Program-made: the position numbers and the translations under genes
Notes under the pieces: model-generated
What the model was told of the DNA's origin: nothing
Seen by the model: the letters and a program-made list of their open reading frames with translations, nothing else
Database searches by the model: none
Shown: positions 54,458-63,405 of the stretch, one piece after another
Numbering within the stretch: position 1 is the stretch's first letter
Layout: each line of letters starts with the position of its first letter
Assembly (NCBI RefSeq): GCF_037479095.1
Contig: NZ_JBBGZW010000001.1
Coordinates: 3,844,001-3,908,000, forward strand
DNA length: 64,000 nt
DNA from: Pantoea nemavictus
Lineage (GTDB): Bacteria > Pseudomonadota > Gammaproteobacteria > Enterobacterales > Enterobacteriaceae
Reading direction: 5' to 3'

Positions 54458-54620
54458 GCCCTCACCCTAACCCTCTCCCACAGGTGGGAGAGGGAACCGA
54501 TCGAGCCTGCATGTGGGAGAGTCATTCGACTGCGCCTGCATGTGGGAGAGTAATTCGACTGAGCCTGCATGTGGCAGCGTCTCCCTCTCCCGCTTGCGGG
54601 AGAGGGCCGGGGTGAGGGAC
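54458..54620. repeat. MITE-like repeat, copy C with two extra 29-bp units
   Basis: Inverted copy of the A/B element, 163 bp, which is the length of A plus 58 bp. The centre contains a 29-bp unit beginning GCCTGCATGTGG at 54505, 54534 and (partial) 54563. Located 9 bp past the cheZ stop, at the point where flhBAE would be expected. Confidence 0.75.
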
Positions 54621-54650
54621 AACGCGCACGGCACCCATCCGTGCCAAACC

Positions 54651-55454
54651 TCACACAGCACGCCTGTGCGCCACCAACACCTGCACCCCCAACGCCTCAA
54701 ACGCCGCGACCTGCGCCGGTGAAATCCCGCTATCGGTAATCAGATAGTGAATATGGCTCCAGTCGCACGGCAGGGCGAACATCGACACCTTATCAATCTT
54801 GCTGGAATCCGCTACCACGTAAACGGTGCTGGCCGATTTGATCATCGCCATCTTCACTTTGATATCGGTCTCGCTGGGAAAGCTCAGCCCCAAACGCGGC
54901 GAAATACAGGCGGTGGCGAGAAACAGCTTCTCCGCCAATACGTTTTCGAAAAAAGAGGCCGCTTTCTCACCCGAGGTCGATAGCGTCGGGAACTTGAAGG
55001 TGCCGCCGGTCAGCAAAATATTAATCCCCGGTTCGCCGCCCAGCTTTAGCGCAATATTAACGGCAGTGGTAATCACTGACAGACGCCGAATATGACTAAT
55101 CGCCTCGGCGATTGCCGTGGTAGTGGTGCCGGAATCGAAAATCACCGTATCGCCATTCTCCACATGCTGCGCGGCAAGGCGTCCAATCGCCTGTTTTTCG
55201 TCGAGATGCGTCTGGCGCTCCAGCAGCATTGCACCGCTATTTTGCTTACCGGTCATCAGCGTGGCGCCGCCGTGATAACGCTGCACATGACCCTCTTGCT
55301 GCAACATGCGCAGGTCGGTGCGGATGGTGGCTTCGGTCAGGCCAAAGGTATCGGTTAACGCTTTTACCGTGACGGTGCCGTCTTCGCGGATCATCTCCAG
55401 AATCTTCTCACGGCGAAGCTGCATATCAGCCAGCTGCTCAGTTTTGCTTTTCAA
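54651..55454 (-). CDS. DeoR-family regulator of the sugar/polyol operon
   Basis: About 267 residues. N-terminal DeoR HTH (REKILEMIREDGTVTVKALTDTFG, TIRTDLRMLQQEGHVQRYHGG) and a C-terminal sugar-phosphate-binding domain (DSGTTTTAIAEAI, NILLTGGTFK). I take TTG 55454 as start because AGGGAG lies 8 nt upstream; a longer frame to 55496 (TTG) and an ATG at about 55424 are alternatives. Divergent from the ABC operon. Two related 15-bp sites in the intergenic region are likely its operators. DeoR regulators usually respond to a phosphorylated sugar, yet no kinase gene is seen here. Confidence 0.9.
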   Translation of the reverse strand: MKSKTEQLADMQLRREKILEMIREDGTVTVKALTDTFGLTEATIRTDLRMLQQEGHVQRYHGGATLMTGKQNSGAMLLERQTHLDEKQAIGRLAAQHVENGDTVIFDSGTTTTAIAEAISHIRRLSVITTAVNIALKLGGEPGINILLTGGTFKFPTLSTSGEKAASFFENVLAEKLFLATACISPRLGLSFPSETDIKVKMAMIKSASTVYVVADSSKIDKVSMFALPCDWSHIHYLITDSGISPAQVAAFEALGVQVLVAHRRAV

Positions 55455-55562
55455 TCGAAACGCTCCCTCTTTCCAATCACGGTCTGGTTTCGCCAATAAG
55501 GAAACCCGAGCTGATTTTACTCTGCGTTTTTGGTATTTGCGAGGCAGCTCGCAAGCTCATTT

Positions 55563-55577
55563 GTTTTCGAATGAAAA
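55563..55577 (+). promoter_or_regulatory. Candidate DeoR operator 1
   Basis: GTTTTCGAATGAAAA; same core as the oppositely oriented site at 55747-55761 (13 of 15 positions match). AT-rich TTCGAA palindromes of this kind are typical of DeoR/GlpR-family sites. Confidence 0.5.
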
Positions 55578-55746
55578 TGAATATTTGCTATGCGATTGAT
55601 TTTGCACAAAGCCACTAGCAGCTCTCTCCATGCCTGGAAATATGAAATGTAAGCATTATCAATGAAATCATAGCGATGTATTTTATTGCTGTGATTTGTA
55701 TGAAATTTGATCTGCCCCACAAACCATTATTAATCGATAGCTTATA

Positions 55747-55761
55747 TTTTTGTTCGAAAAC
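55747..55761 (-). promoter_or_regulatory. Candidate DeoR operator 2
   Basis: Read on the minus strand: GTTTTCGAACAAAAA. It lies 73 bp before the first dehydrogenase gene, so binding would block the operon promoter. Confidence 0.5.
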
Positions 55762-55833
55762 CAATATTGCCAAAAACGATAACCCGGCCAGCGATAATCA
55801 TCGCCGCAGCGTAATGATGAAAGGAGTAAGTGG

Positions 55834-56631
55834 ATGAGTGGGGAATATGACGTCAACCTGCGCTACGGCGTGAACATTGAGCAGGACTTAAGCGGCAAAG
55901 TGGCGGTGGTCACCGGCGGGCTGGGCGGTATTGCCATGGCCAGTAACGCCATGCTGCTGGAGAAAGGGGCGCGGCTGGCGCTGCTCTATCCTCCATTCGA
56001 ACGTGACAAAGTGGCTGATGTGCAGACGCAATTCGCCGCCGATCGCGTGCTGCTGGTGTGCTGCGATGTCACCGATCCCGGCTCGGTGGATGCTGCCTTC
56101 AACCAGGTCGAACAGCATTATGGTCAGATTGATATCCTGGTGAACTGCGCCGGCTACGTGATGTTACAAGCGGTACTGGAGACCGATTTCGCCGAGTGGC
56201 AGAAACAGATCGCCGTGAATCTTACCGGCCCCTTTCTCTGCTCGCAGGCTGCCGGTAAACGCATGGTGCGTGCCGGCAACGGCGGCAAAATTATCAATAT
56301 CGCCTCGCAGGCCGCCTCTATCGCCATCGATAACCACGTGGCTTACACCTCGGCCAAAGCGGGTCTGCTGGGCATGACCAAGGTGATGGCCAAAGAGTTT
56401 GCGCCGCATCGCATCAACGTAAATACCCTGTCGCCCACCGTAGTGCTGACGCCGATGGGGGAAAAAGCCTGGCGCGGAGAGAAGGGTGAAGCGATGAAAA
56501 AACTGATCCCACTCGGGCGCTTTGCCTATACCGACGAAATCGCCGCCGCGGTGCTGTTCTTCGCCAGTAACGGCAGCGACATGATCACCGGCGCAGATTT
56601 GATGATCGACGGTGGCTTTACCATCTGGTAA
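55834..56631 (+). CDS. Short-chain dehydrogenase/reductase 1
   Basis: 265-residue classical SDR. The NAD(P) loop reads VVTGGLGGIAMA, in which the last Gly of TGxxxGxG is Ala, a mild variant. Catalytic Ser in NIASQAAS and YTSAK (YxxxK) are present; cofactor preference is likely NAD given acidic residue-poor beta-2 (ALLYPPFER). It should oxidise a sugar alcohol or sugar. First gene of the ABC operon, ribosome-binding site AAGGAG. Confidence 0.9.
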   Translation: MSGEYDVNLRYGVNIEQDLSGKVAVVTGGLGGIAMASNAMLLEKGARLALLYPPFERDKVADVQTQFAADRVLLVCCDVTDPGSVDAAFNQVEQHYGQIDILVNCAGYVMLQAVLETDFAEWQKQIAVNLTGPFLCSQAAGKRMVRAGNGGKIINIASQAASIAIDNHVAYTSAKAGLLGMTKVMAKEFAPHRINVNTLSPTVVLTPMGEKAWRGEKGEAMKKLIPLGRFAYTDEIAAAVLFFASNGSDMITGADLMIDGGFTIW

Positions 56632-56687
56632 GGCCACGCCAACACCAGAACGGCTGACCCTGCACCTACAACAAAGAGAAAATCACC

Positions 56688-57623
56688 ATGAAAAAACCCA
56701 TCCTACTGTTGACTGCTATTGCCAGTTGTCTGATCGCGCACGCCAGTTTGGCTGCCGAAAAAGGCACCATCATGATTCTGGTAAACTCACTGGATAACCC
56801 GTATTACGCCTCCGAAGCCAAAGGCGCCAACCTCAAAGCGCAGGAACTCGGCTACAAAACCAGCGTGCTGTCGCATGGCGAAGATGTGAAGAAGCAAAGT
56901 GAACTGATTGATGCCGCGATTGGCAAGAAAGTACAGGGCATCGTGCTGGATAACGCGGACTCCACCGCCAGCGTCGCCGCCATCAAAAAAGCCAAAGATG
57001 CCGGCATTCCGGTGGTACTGATCAACCGCGAGATCCCGGTGGATGACGTGGCGCTGGCGCAAATCACCCACAACAACTTCCAGGCCGGTTCCGATGTGGC
57101 CAACGTGTTTGTCGAGAAGATGGGCGAAAAGGGCAGCTATGCCGAACTCACCTGTAATCTCGCCGATAACAACTGCGTCACGCGTTCCAAATCCTTCCAC
57201 CAAGTGCTCGATCAATATTCCGACATGAAAAGCGTCGCGCGTCAGGATGCCAAAGGCACGCTGATTGATGGTAAACGCATCATGGACAGCATCCTACAGG
57301 CGCATCCGGATGTGAAAGGGGTGATCTGCGGCAACGGCCCGGTAGCGCTGGGGGCAATTGCCGCGCTGAAAGCGGCGGGTCGTAACGATGTCATCGTGGT
57401 CGGTATTGACGGCAGTAATGATGAGCGCGATGCGGTCGAGAAAGGCGATCTGAAAGCCACGGTGATGTTGCAGGCGCAAGCTATTGCCGCCCAGGGCGTA
57501 ACCGACCTCGACAACTTTATTCAGAAAGGCACTAAACCTGAGAAGCAGCGCGTGATGTTCCGCGGCATTCTCATCACCCCAGATAACGCGAAAGGCGTGC
57601 AGGACTTTAACTTCAAGTCGTAA
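56688..57623 (+). CDS. Periplasmic sugar-binding protein (RbsB/CUT2 type)
   Basis: 311 residues. Signal peptide (LLLTAIASCLIAHASLA-AEK) and periplasmic-binding type-1 fold (Peripla_BP_4). The start TIMILVNSLDNPYYASEAKG is that of ribose/polyol-binding proteins; INREIPVDD and VVGIDGSNDERDAV follow the RbsB pattern. It delivers a monosaccharide or polyol to the RbsA/RbsC-type transporter encoded next. Specificity cannot be read from sequence. Confidence 0.9.
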   Translation: MKKPILLLTAIASCLIAHASLAAEKGTIMILVNSLDNPYYASEAKGANLKAQELGYKTSVLSHGEDVKKQSELIDAAIGKKVQGIVLDNADSTASVAAIKKAKDAGIPVVLINREIPVDDVALAQITHNNFQAGSDVANVFVEKMGEKGSYAELTCNLADNNCVTRSKSFHQVLDQYSDMKSVARQDAKGTLIDGKRIMDSILQAHPDVKGVICGNGPVALGAIAALKAAGRNDVIVVGIDGSNDERDAVEKGDLKATVMLQAQAIAAQGVTDLDNFIQKGTKPEKQRVMFRGILITPDNAKGVQDFNFKS

Positions 57624-57665
57624 TCAACGCGGTGCGCCCGTTCATCGGGCGCTCAGGAGAATGTG

Positions 57666-58277
57666 ATGCACAGACGACTCTGGTTACTGCTACCCGTCGT
57701 GATCCTTAGCGGTTGCCGCATTGTGTCGCAGCAGGAGCTGGCCGACCTGAAAAATCCCCCTAATGCCAACATGGCCAACATCGCGCAGATGTGGCAGCAG
57801 AAGCTGGTGCCGCAGGTCGCTCATGAAGCCAGGCCGCTGGCAGAACTGATGAAGTCGCTGCAGTCGGCCAAAGATTTCGACAGTGCCTGTAAAAGCTACG
57901 GCTATCGCAGCCAGGATGAGAATCCCTGTGTATTCAGCGTCAGCCTGAGCGGAGAAGTGACGGCGCTGAATACCACCTCGCGCAGCGGCAAAATGACGGT
58001 GAAAGAGGTCTCGGGTGCCAGCGTCACGGTGCAAACCGGGCCGATAATTCGCGGCACCGCGCTGCGTGACGTTTATAAAGGCGCCAGCTATCAGGATTTC
58101 AACGATCAGGTGCTGTTTGGCGATTTCAATCGCGCTATCAATCAGCAGGCATCCGACATGATGCAAACGTTTAAGCCGAAAGTGGGCGACAAAGTGGCGA
58201 TCGTCGGAGTGTTCAGCAGCTGGGATATTCCACAGCAGGCGCCTGACATTACACCGGCGCAAATCACCCGGCAATAA
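57666..58277 (+). CDS. DUF2291 lipoprotein
   Basis: 203 residues with a lipobox (LSGC, Cys at about 17) after MHRRLWLLLPVVI. The mature part is the DUF2291 domain, an uncharacterised family found between substrate-binding and ATPase genes of CUT2 sugar transporters. It likely sits on the periplasmic face of the inner membrane as a transporter accessory. ATG 57666 is preferred over the GTG three bases upstream. Confidence 0.85.
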   Translation: MHRRLWLLLPVVILSGCRIVSQQELADLKNPPNANMANIAQMWQQKLVPQVAHEARPLAELMKSLQSAKDFDSACKSYGYRSQDENPCVFSVSLSGEVTALNTTSRSGKMTVKEVSGASVTVQTGPIIRGTALRDVYKGASYQDFNDQVLFGDFNRAINQQASDMMQTFKPKVGDKVAIVGVFSSWDIPQQAPDITPAQITRQ

Positions 58278-58286
58278 GGAGGGGCT

Positions 58287-59819
58287 ATGTCGCAAATTCC
58301 GCCCGACGGGCCGCTGGATGTGATTATCGAGACGCGTAATGTGTCGCGACTCTATCCCGGCGTCACCGCGCTGGACCAGGTCAATTACCGCGTCTATCGC
58401 AACAAAGTCAACGTGCTGATTGGCGAAAACGGTGCGGGTAAATCCACCATGATGAAAATGCTGGCGGGCGTAGAGATCCCGTCCTCCGGCGACATTCTGC
58501 TGGACGGCGAGGTGGTATCGCTCAACTCCACGCATCAGGCAGAGAAACAGGGCATCAGCATTATCTTTCAGGAGCTAAACCTGTTTCCCAATATGAATGT
58601 GATGGACAACATTTTCATGGCCAATGAGTTTTTCCAGCGTGGCGTCATCAATGAGAAGTACCAGTATGAGCTGGCCAAAGCGCTGCTGCAGCGGCTGGAG
58701 CTGGATGTCGATCCCTATGCGCCACTGGCTGAGCTGGGTATCGGCCATCAGCAGCTGGTGGAGATCGCGCGGGCGCTGTCCAAAGACACGCGCGTCCTGA
58801 TTATGGATGAACCGACCAGCGCACTCAGCCAGTCTGAGGTGAAAGTGCTGTTTAACGTGATTGAGCAGCTCAAGCGGCGCGGCGTCACCATCATCTATAT
58901 CTCGCACCGGCTGGAAGAGCTGATGGAAATTGGCGATCACATCACCATTTTCCGCGACGGACGCTTTATCAGCGAGCGTGAGGTGCGTGATGCTTCAATT
59001 CCCTGGATCATTGAGCAGATGGTGGGCGATAAGAAAAAGCATTTCGACTACCAACCGGCGGCGCAGGGTGCCACCGTCCTCAAGGTAAATGGGCTGACCG
59101 CGCTGCATCAAAACGGTGGCTACAAGCTTAATGATGTCTCTTTTTCCCTGCGCAAAGGTGAGGTGATTGGCATCTACGGTTTGCTGGGCGCCGGGCGCAC
59201 CGAGTTGTTTAAAGGGCTGATTGGCATGATGCACTGTCAATCGGGCAGTGTCAGCCTCAACGGGGAAGCGCTGGAGAAGCGTAGCTTTCAACAGCGATTG
59301 AAAAAAGGGATTGCGCTGGTGCCGGAAGATCGCCAAACCGAAGGCGTGGTGCAGCTGATGTCGATCACCGCCAACATGACGCTCAGCGATCTCAGCCTGC
59401 GCGGGTTCCGCCGCGCGTGGCAGAGGCTCAATCCGCATAAAGAGCAGCGTCGCGTGGATGAAATGATTGGTCATCTGGCGATCAAAGTCAGCGATCCGGA
59501 GCTGCCGATCACGTCACTCAGCGGCGGTAATCAGCAGAAAGTGGTGTTGGGAAAAGCGCTGATGACCGGTCCACAAGTGGTGCTGCTCGATGAGCCTACG
59601 CGCGGCATCGACGTTGGGGCAAAAACGGATGTCTATCACCTGATTGGTCATCTGGCACAGCAGGGGCTGGCCGTGATGTTCTCATCTTCGGAACTGGATG
59701 AAGTGATGGCGCTGGCGGACCGCATTCTGGTGATGGCCGATGGCCGCATTACCGCTGATTTACCGCGCGCGGCGGCCACGCGTGAAGCCTTGATTAGCGC
59801 CTCAACGCCACATGACTGA
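58287..59819 (+). CDS. Sugar ABC transporter ATP-binding protein (RbsA type)
   Basis: 510 residues, two tandem ABC domains. The first Walker A is GENGAGKST with Walker B in RVLIMDEPTSAL. The second domain has the degenerate Walker A GLLGAGRTE typical of RbsA/MglA and signature LSGGNQQKV, with Walker B VVLLDEPTRGIDV. It powers a CUT2-type importer with the permease that follows (20 bp downstream). Confidence 0.95.
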   Translation: MSQIPPDGPLDVIIETRNVSRLYPGVTALDQVNYRVYRNKVNVLIGENGAGKSTMMKMLAGVEIPSSGDILLDGEVVSLNSTHQAEKQGISIIFQELNLFPNMNVMDNIFMANEFFQRGVINEKYQYELAKALLQRLELDVDPYAPLAELGIGHQQLVEIARALSKDTRVLIMDEPTSALSQSEVKVLFNVIEQLKRRGVTIIYISHRLEELMEIGDHITIFRDGRFISEREVRDASIPWIIEQMVGDKKKHFDYQPAAQGATVLKVNGLTALHQNGGYKLNDVSFSLRKGEVIGIYGLLGAGRTELFKGLIGMMHCQSGSVSLNGEALEKRSFQQRLKKGIALVPEDRQTEGVVQLMSITANMTLSDLSLRGFRRAWQRLNPHKEQRRVDEMIGHLAIKVSDPELPITSLSGGNQQKVVLGKALMTGPQVVLLDEPTRGIDVGAKTDVYHLIGHLAQQGLAVMFSSSELDEVMALADRILVMADGRITADLPRAAATREALISASTPHD

Positions 59820-59839
59820 GCCCGCTGGAGAGTGAAACG

Positions 59840-60907
59840 ATGAATCAAAAATACCTGATCTACATGTACCTGTTGAAGGCGCGCACTTTTATTGCGTTAT
59901 TAATCGTGGTGAGCTTCTTCAGCTTGATGGTGCCTAACTTTCTCACGACCTCAAACCTGCTGATTATGACGCAGCATGTGGCGATCACCGGGTTGCTGGC
60001 GATTGGTATGACGCTGGTGATTCTTACCGGCGGCATTGATCTTTCGGTGGGCGCGGTAGCGGGTATTTGCGGCATGGTGGCGGGTGCACTGCTCACCAAT
60101 GGCGTACCGCTGTGGGGCGGCAATGTGCTGTTTTTTAATGTGCCTGAAGTGATTCTGGTGGTGGCGCTGTTCGGCGTTGCGCTGGGACTGATTAATGGTG
60201 CGGTGGTGACACGACTTGGCGTGGCGCCCTTTATCTGTACGCTCGGCATGATGTACATCGCGCGCGGTGCGGCGCTGCTGTTCAACGATGGCAGCACTTA
60301 CGCCAACCTCGTCGGCACCCCGGCGCTGGGAAATACCGGCTTTGCCTTGCTTGGTTCGGGTTCGGTGCTGGGCGTGTATATCCCGATTTGGCTGATGCTG
60401 GGTTTTCTGCTGCTGGGCTTATACCTGACGCGTAAAACGCCGCTCGGCCGTTATATCTACGCCACCGGCGGCAACGAATCGGCGGCGCGGCTGGCCGGCG
60501 TACCAATCATCAAAGTTAAAGTGTTTGTCTATGCCTTTTCCGGCTTGTGTGCCGCGCTGGTTGGCTTGATCGTGGCGTCGCAGCTGCAAACCGCCCACCC
60601 GATGACCGGCAACATGTTCGAGATGGACGCTATCGGTGCCACGGTATTAGGCGGCACGGCGCTGGCGGGCGGCCGTGGTCGGGTGTCCGGCTCTATTATC
60701 GGCGCTTTCGTCATCGTGTTCCTCGCCGATGGCATGGTGATGATGGGCGTCAGCGATTTCTGGCAGATGGTGATTAAAGGCCTGGTGATAGTTACTGCGG
60801 TGGTGATCGACCAGTTCCAGCAAAAATTACAAAGTAAGGTGGTGCTGCTGCGCAGACATGAAAAAAAGCAGCAATCGGCCGCCCTGCCTGAAGCGACACA
60901 TGGATAA
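59840..60907 (+). CDS. Sugar ABC transporter permease (RbsC type)
   Basis: 355 residues with about ten membrane helices. The conserved BPD_transp_2 region is present: [19 protein letters not shown] and the EAA-like loop [14 protein letters not shown]. It forms the channel of the CUT2 importer. A 30-residue charged tail ([18 protein letters not shown]) is a little longer than usual. Confidence 0.95.
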   Translation: MNQKYLIYMYLLKARTFIALLIVVSFFSLMVPNFLTTSNLLIMTQHVAITGLLAIGMTLVILTGGIDLSVGAVAGICGMVAGALLTNGVPLWGGNVLFFNVPEVILVVALFGVALGLINGAVVTRLGVAPFICTLGMMYIARGAALLFNDGSTYANLVGTPALGNTGFALLGSGSVLGVYIPIWLMLGFLLLGLYLTRKTPLGRYIYATGGNESAARLAGVPIIKVKVFVYAFSGLCAALVGLIVASQLQTAHPMTGNMFEMDAIGATVLGGTALAGGRGRVSGSIIGAFVIVFLADGMVMMGVSDFWQMVIKGLVIVTAVVIDQFQQKLQSKVVLLRRHEKKQQSAALPEATHG

Positions 60908-60918
60908 CAGGAGGCAAT

Positions 60919-61716
60919 ATGACACGCGATTTTAGTGGTAAGACGGTGGTGATTACCGGAGCATGCCGCGGCATTGGGGCGGGCATTGCGGCTCGCTTCG
61001 CCCGCGACGGTGCGAGGTTGGTGATGGTGTCAAATGCTGAACGCGTCTTTACTACCGCGCAGGCCATCGAACAGCAGTTTGGCAGTGAGATTCTGGCGCT
61101 GCAGGTGGATGTCACCAATGAGACTGAGGTACAGCAGCTCTATCAGCAGGCTGCGGAGCGCTTTGGCAGCATTGATGTGTCGATTCAAAATGCCGGGGTG
61201 ATCACCATCGATCGCTTTGATTCGATGCCGAAAAGCGATTTCGATAAGATCCTGGCGGTGAATACCACCGGCGTCTGGCTGTGCTGTCGCGAAGCGGCAA
61301 AATATATGGTGAAGCAGGGCAGCGGTAGCCTGATTAACACCTCTTCGGGTCAGGGACGTCAGGGCTTTATCTATACGCCTCACTACGCCGCCAGCAAGAT
61401 GGGGGTGATTGGTATCACGCAGAGCCTGGCGCTGGAGTTGGCGCCGTGGCACATCACGGTGAATGCCTTCTGTCCCGGCATTATTGAGAGTGAAATGTGG
61501 GACTATAACGATCGCGTATGGGGTGAGATTCTCAGTAGCGATAAAAAGCAGTATGGCAAAGGCGAGCTAATGGCGGAGTGGGTTGAGAACATCCCGCTGA
61601 AGCGCGCGGGTCAGCCGGAAGATGTTGCCGGTTTAGTGGCGTTTCTCGCCTCGGATGATGCGCGTTACATCACCGGGCAGACCATTAACGTGGACGGCGG
61701 GTTGATCTTTTCCTGA
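60919..61716 (+). CDS. Short-chain dehydrogenase/reductase 2
   Basis: 265 residues, canonical [11 protein letters not shown] cofactor loop, NAG (IQNAGVIT), catalytic Ser (NTSSGQ) and YAASK. It resembles sorbitol or polyol dehydrogenases of the SDR class. Last gene of the operon; with SDR1 it suggests two oxidation steps on the imported substrate. Followed by a REP-like palindrome. Confidence 0.9.
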   Translation: MTRDFSGKTVVITGACRGIGAGIAARFARDGARLVMVSNAERVFTTAQAIEQQFGSEILALQVDVTNETEVQQLYQQAAERFGSIDVSIQNAGVITIDRFDSMPKSDFDKILAVNTTGVWLCCREAAKYMVKQGSGSLINTSSGQGRQGFIYTPHYAASKMGVIGITQSLALELAPWHITVNAFCPGIIESEMWDYNDRVWGEILSSDKKQYGKGELMAEWVENIPLKRAGQPEDVAGLVAFLASDDARYITGQTINVDGGLIFS

Positions 61717-61737
61717 TGTTTTCCCCAGGTGCGCATG

Positions 61738-61757
61738 AATGCGCACCCTACTAAACC
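61738..61757. repeat. REP-like palindrome GGTGCGCAT-GA-ATGCGCACC
   Basis: Same 9+2+9 architecture as the palindrome at 2197-2216 with a different arm sequence, again flanked by GTAG (as CTAC). It lies 22 bp past the second dehydrogenase. Confidence 0.65.
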
Positions 61758-61832
61758 GCGGTCGATTCGGTATTGTCTTAAACAAAACAAGACATTGCCT
61801 GCACGCAGGTCAGAATGTGCTAGGGTAAACTT

Positions 61833-63323
61833 ATGCAGTTTTGTGAGCTACCTCTAATTCTGAGTCGGGTTGATCCCTTTTTTGCTATGTTGCCTACTTT
61901 GTTTTCACCTAAATCCTTGCGGTATGTCTCCGGTATTTCCGCACTCGCCGTCGCTGCGCCAGCGCTGGCGTTGATCTCTGATACTAAACTCTCCGATGCG
62001 CCGTTTAGCGATCCCGCACGTTTCCAGAAAATGGCCGATCAGTTACCGGAATTGGGTTATCAGGACGAGACCGAGACGTTTAACAAAAAGCTGGCGACCA
62101 TTGCGAAAAGCATCGGTGAAGCCAGTCAGAATAGCACCGACGAAAATTCGTTAGGTCAGCAGGCGGGTCTTTGGGCCTTCAATCATTTTCGCGATGAAGT
62201 GGGGAATCGACTGGTTAATGAAGGACAGTCGCTGCTTTCGCCGTACGGCAACGCACAGATCGACTTCAACGTGGATATTGACGGTAACTTTAACGGCAGC
62301 GGTGCCTCGCTGTTGACGCCGTGGGCGGATAACTACCGCTATCTGACCTTTAGTCAGGTGGGGTTTCATCAAACCGATGATGGGCTGGTGGGCAATTTTG
62401 GCCTTGGTCAGCGCTGGGTGACGGGTAAATGGCTGCTGGGCTATAACGGCTTTGTTGATCGTATGTTCAGTAGCGGACAGCAACGCGCTTCGCTCGGTAC
62501 CGAAGCCTGGGGTGATTACCTGCGTTTTTCCGCCAATTATTACACGCCGTTATCTGGCTGGCAGGATCGCGATCCGTTCCAGCAGCAACGCCTGGCGCGC
62601 GGCTACGATTTCACTACGCAAGGCTATCTGCCGCAGTATCGTCAACTGGGTGCTTCGGTAAGCTGGCAGCAATATCTCGGCGATAACGTTGATCTGTTTA
62701 GCTCCGGCAATCGCTACCACAATCCGTCGGCGCTGACCTTTGGCGTGACCTATACGCCAGTGCCGCTGGTGACGCTGTCGGCCAGTCATAAAACCAGCGA
62801 TAGCGGAGAGAGCCAGGATCAGCTGGGTCTGCGCCTCAATTATCGCTTCGGCGTAGCGCTCAGCCAGCAGTTAAGTCCGGACAACGTGGCGGCGGCGCAC
62901 TCGCTGCGCGGCAGTCGCTACGATAACGTGACGCGCACCAATACGCCGGTGCTGGAATTCCGCCAGCGTAAGACGCTGTCGGTATTCCTCGCTACGCCGC
63001 CGTGGCAGTTGAAGGGTGGGGAAAGCTTACCGCTGAAACTGCAGATTCGCAGTACTAATCCGATCGCCAAAGTGATGTGGCAGGGTGATACCCAGGCGCT
63101 GAGCCTGACGCCAGGTGCCAACCCGAACGATCCACAAGGCTGGAGTGTTATCTTGCCGGCCTGGGACAGTTCCCCCGGTGCTCGCAACAGTTATCGCTTG
63201 TCGGTGCAGTTAGAAGACAGTAAGCAGAATCATGTGACTTCGAATGAGATTGTTCTGCAGCTGCAACCGCCGTTCTCGCTGGATCAGGGTGATGACGAGC
63301 GTTTCAATTTGATGGCGCCGTAA
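61833..63323 (+). CDS. ychO: YchO-type inverse autotransporter / invasin-like barrel protein
   Basis: 496 residues. After a hydrophobic signal region (VSGISALAVAAPALALISD) comes the inverse-autotransporter beta-barrel domain (about 80-330; GNAQIDFNVDIDGNFNGSGASLLTPW, GLGQRW and DYLRFSANYYTPLSGWQ are family hallmarks of intimin/invasin barrels). A single Ig-like domain (about 375-475, VLEFRQRKTLSVFLATPPWQL) follows, so there is no long adhesive arm. The length fits E. coli YchO. ATG 61833 has TAGGG upstream; a start at 61887 is possible. Confidence 0.8.
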   Translation: MQFCELPLILSRVDPFFAMLPTLFSPKSLRYVSGISALAVAAPALALISDTKLSDAPFSDPARFQKMADQLPELGYQDETETFNKKLATIAKSIGEASQNSTDENSLGQQAGLWAFNHFRDEVGNRLVNEGQSLLSPYGNAQIDFNVDIDGNFNGSGASLLTPWADNYRYLTFSQVGFHQTDDGLVGNFGLGQRWVTGKWLLGYNGFVDRMFSSGQQRASLGTEAWGDYLRFSANYYTPLSGWQDRDPFQQQRLARGYDFTTQGYLPQYRQLGASVSWQQYLGDNVDLFSSGNRYHNPSALTFGVTYTPVPLVTLSASHKTSDSGESQDQLGLRLNYRFGVALSQQLSPDNVAAAHSLRGSRYDNVTRTNTPVLEFRQRKTLSVFLATPPWQLKGGESLPLKLQIRSTNPIAKVMWQGDTQALSLTPGANPNDPQGWSVILPAWDSSPGARNSYRLSVQLEDSKQNHVTSNEIVLQLQPPFSLDQGDDERFNLMAP

Positions 63324-63332
63324 GCGCAATAA

Positions 63333-63356
63333 AAAGGGCAGCTTACGCTGCCCTTT
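63333..63356. terminator. Bidirectional terminator between ychO and the porin gene
   Basis: Perfect 10-bp stem AAAGGGCAGC / GCTGCCCTTT around TTAC, in the 82-bp gap between convergent genes; A/T-rich ends suit both strands. Confidence 0.8.
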
Positions 63357-63405
63357 GCTCATCTTCAGCCGACACTAGCCGAAGATGCAATGAGGGAACT
63401 GCAAC

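Noticed and set aside
54505..54574. 29-bp repeats after cheZ taken as a CRISPR array
   Set aside because: The units are directly adjacent with no spacers and lie inside an intergenic repeat; no cas genes nearby.
55600..55720. CRP site upstream of the sugar operon
   Set aside because: Only one half-site (TGTGA) is present; the second half does not match at the right spacing.
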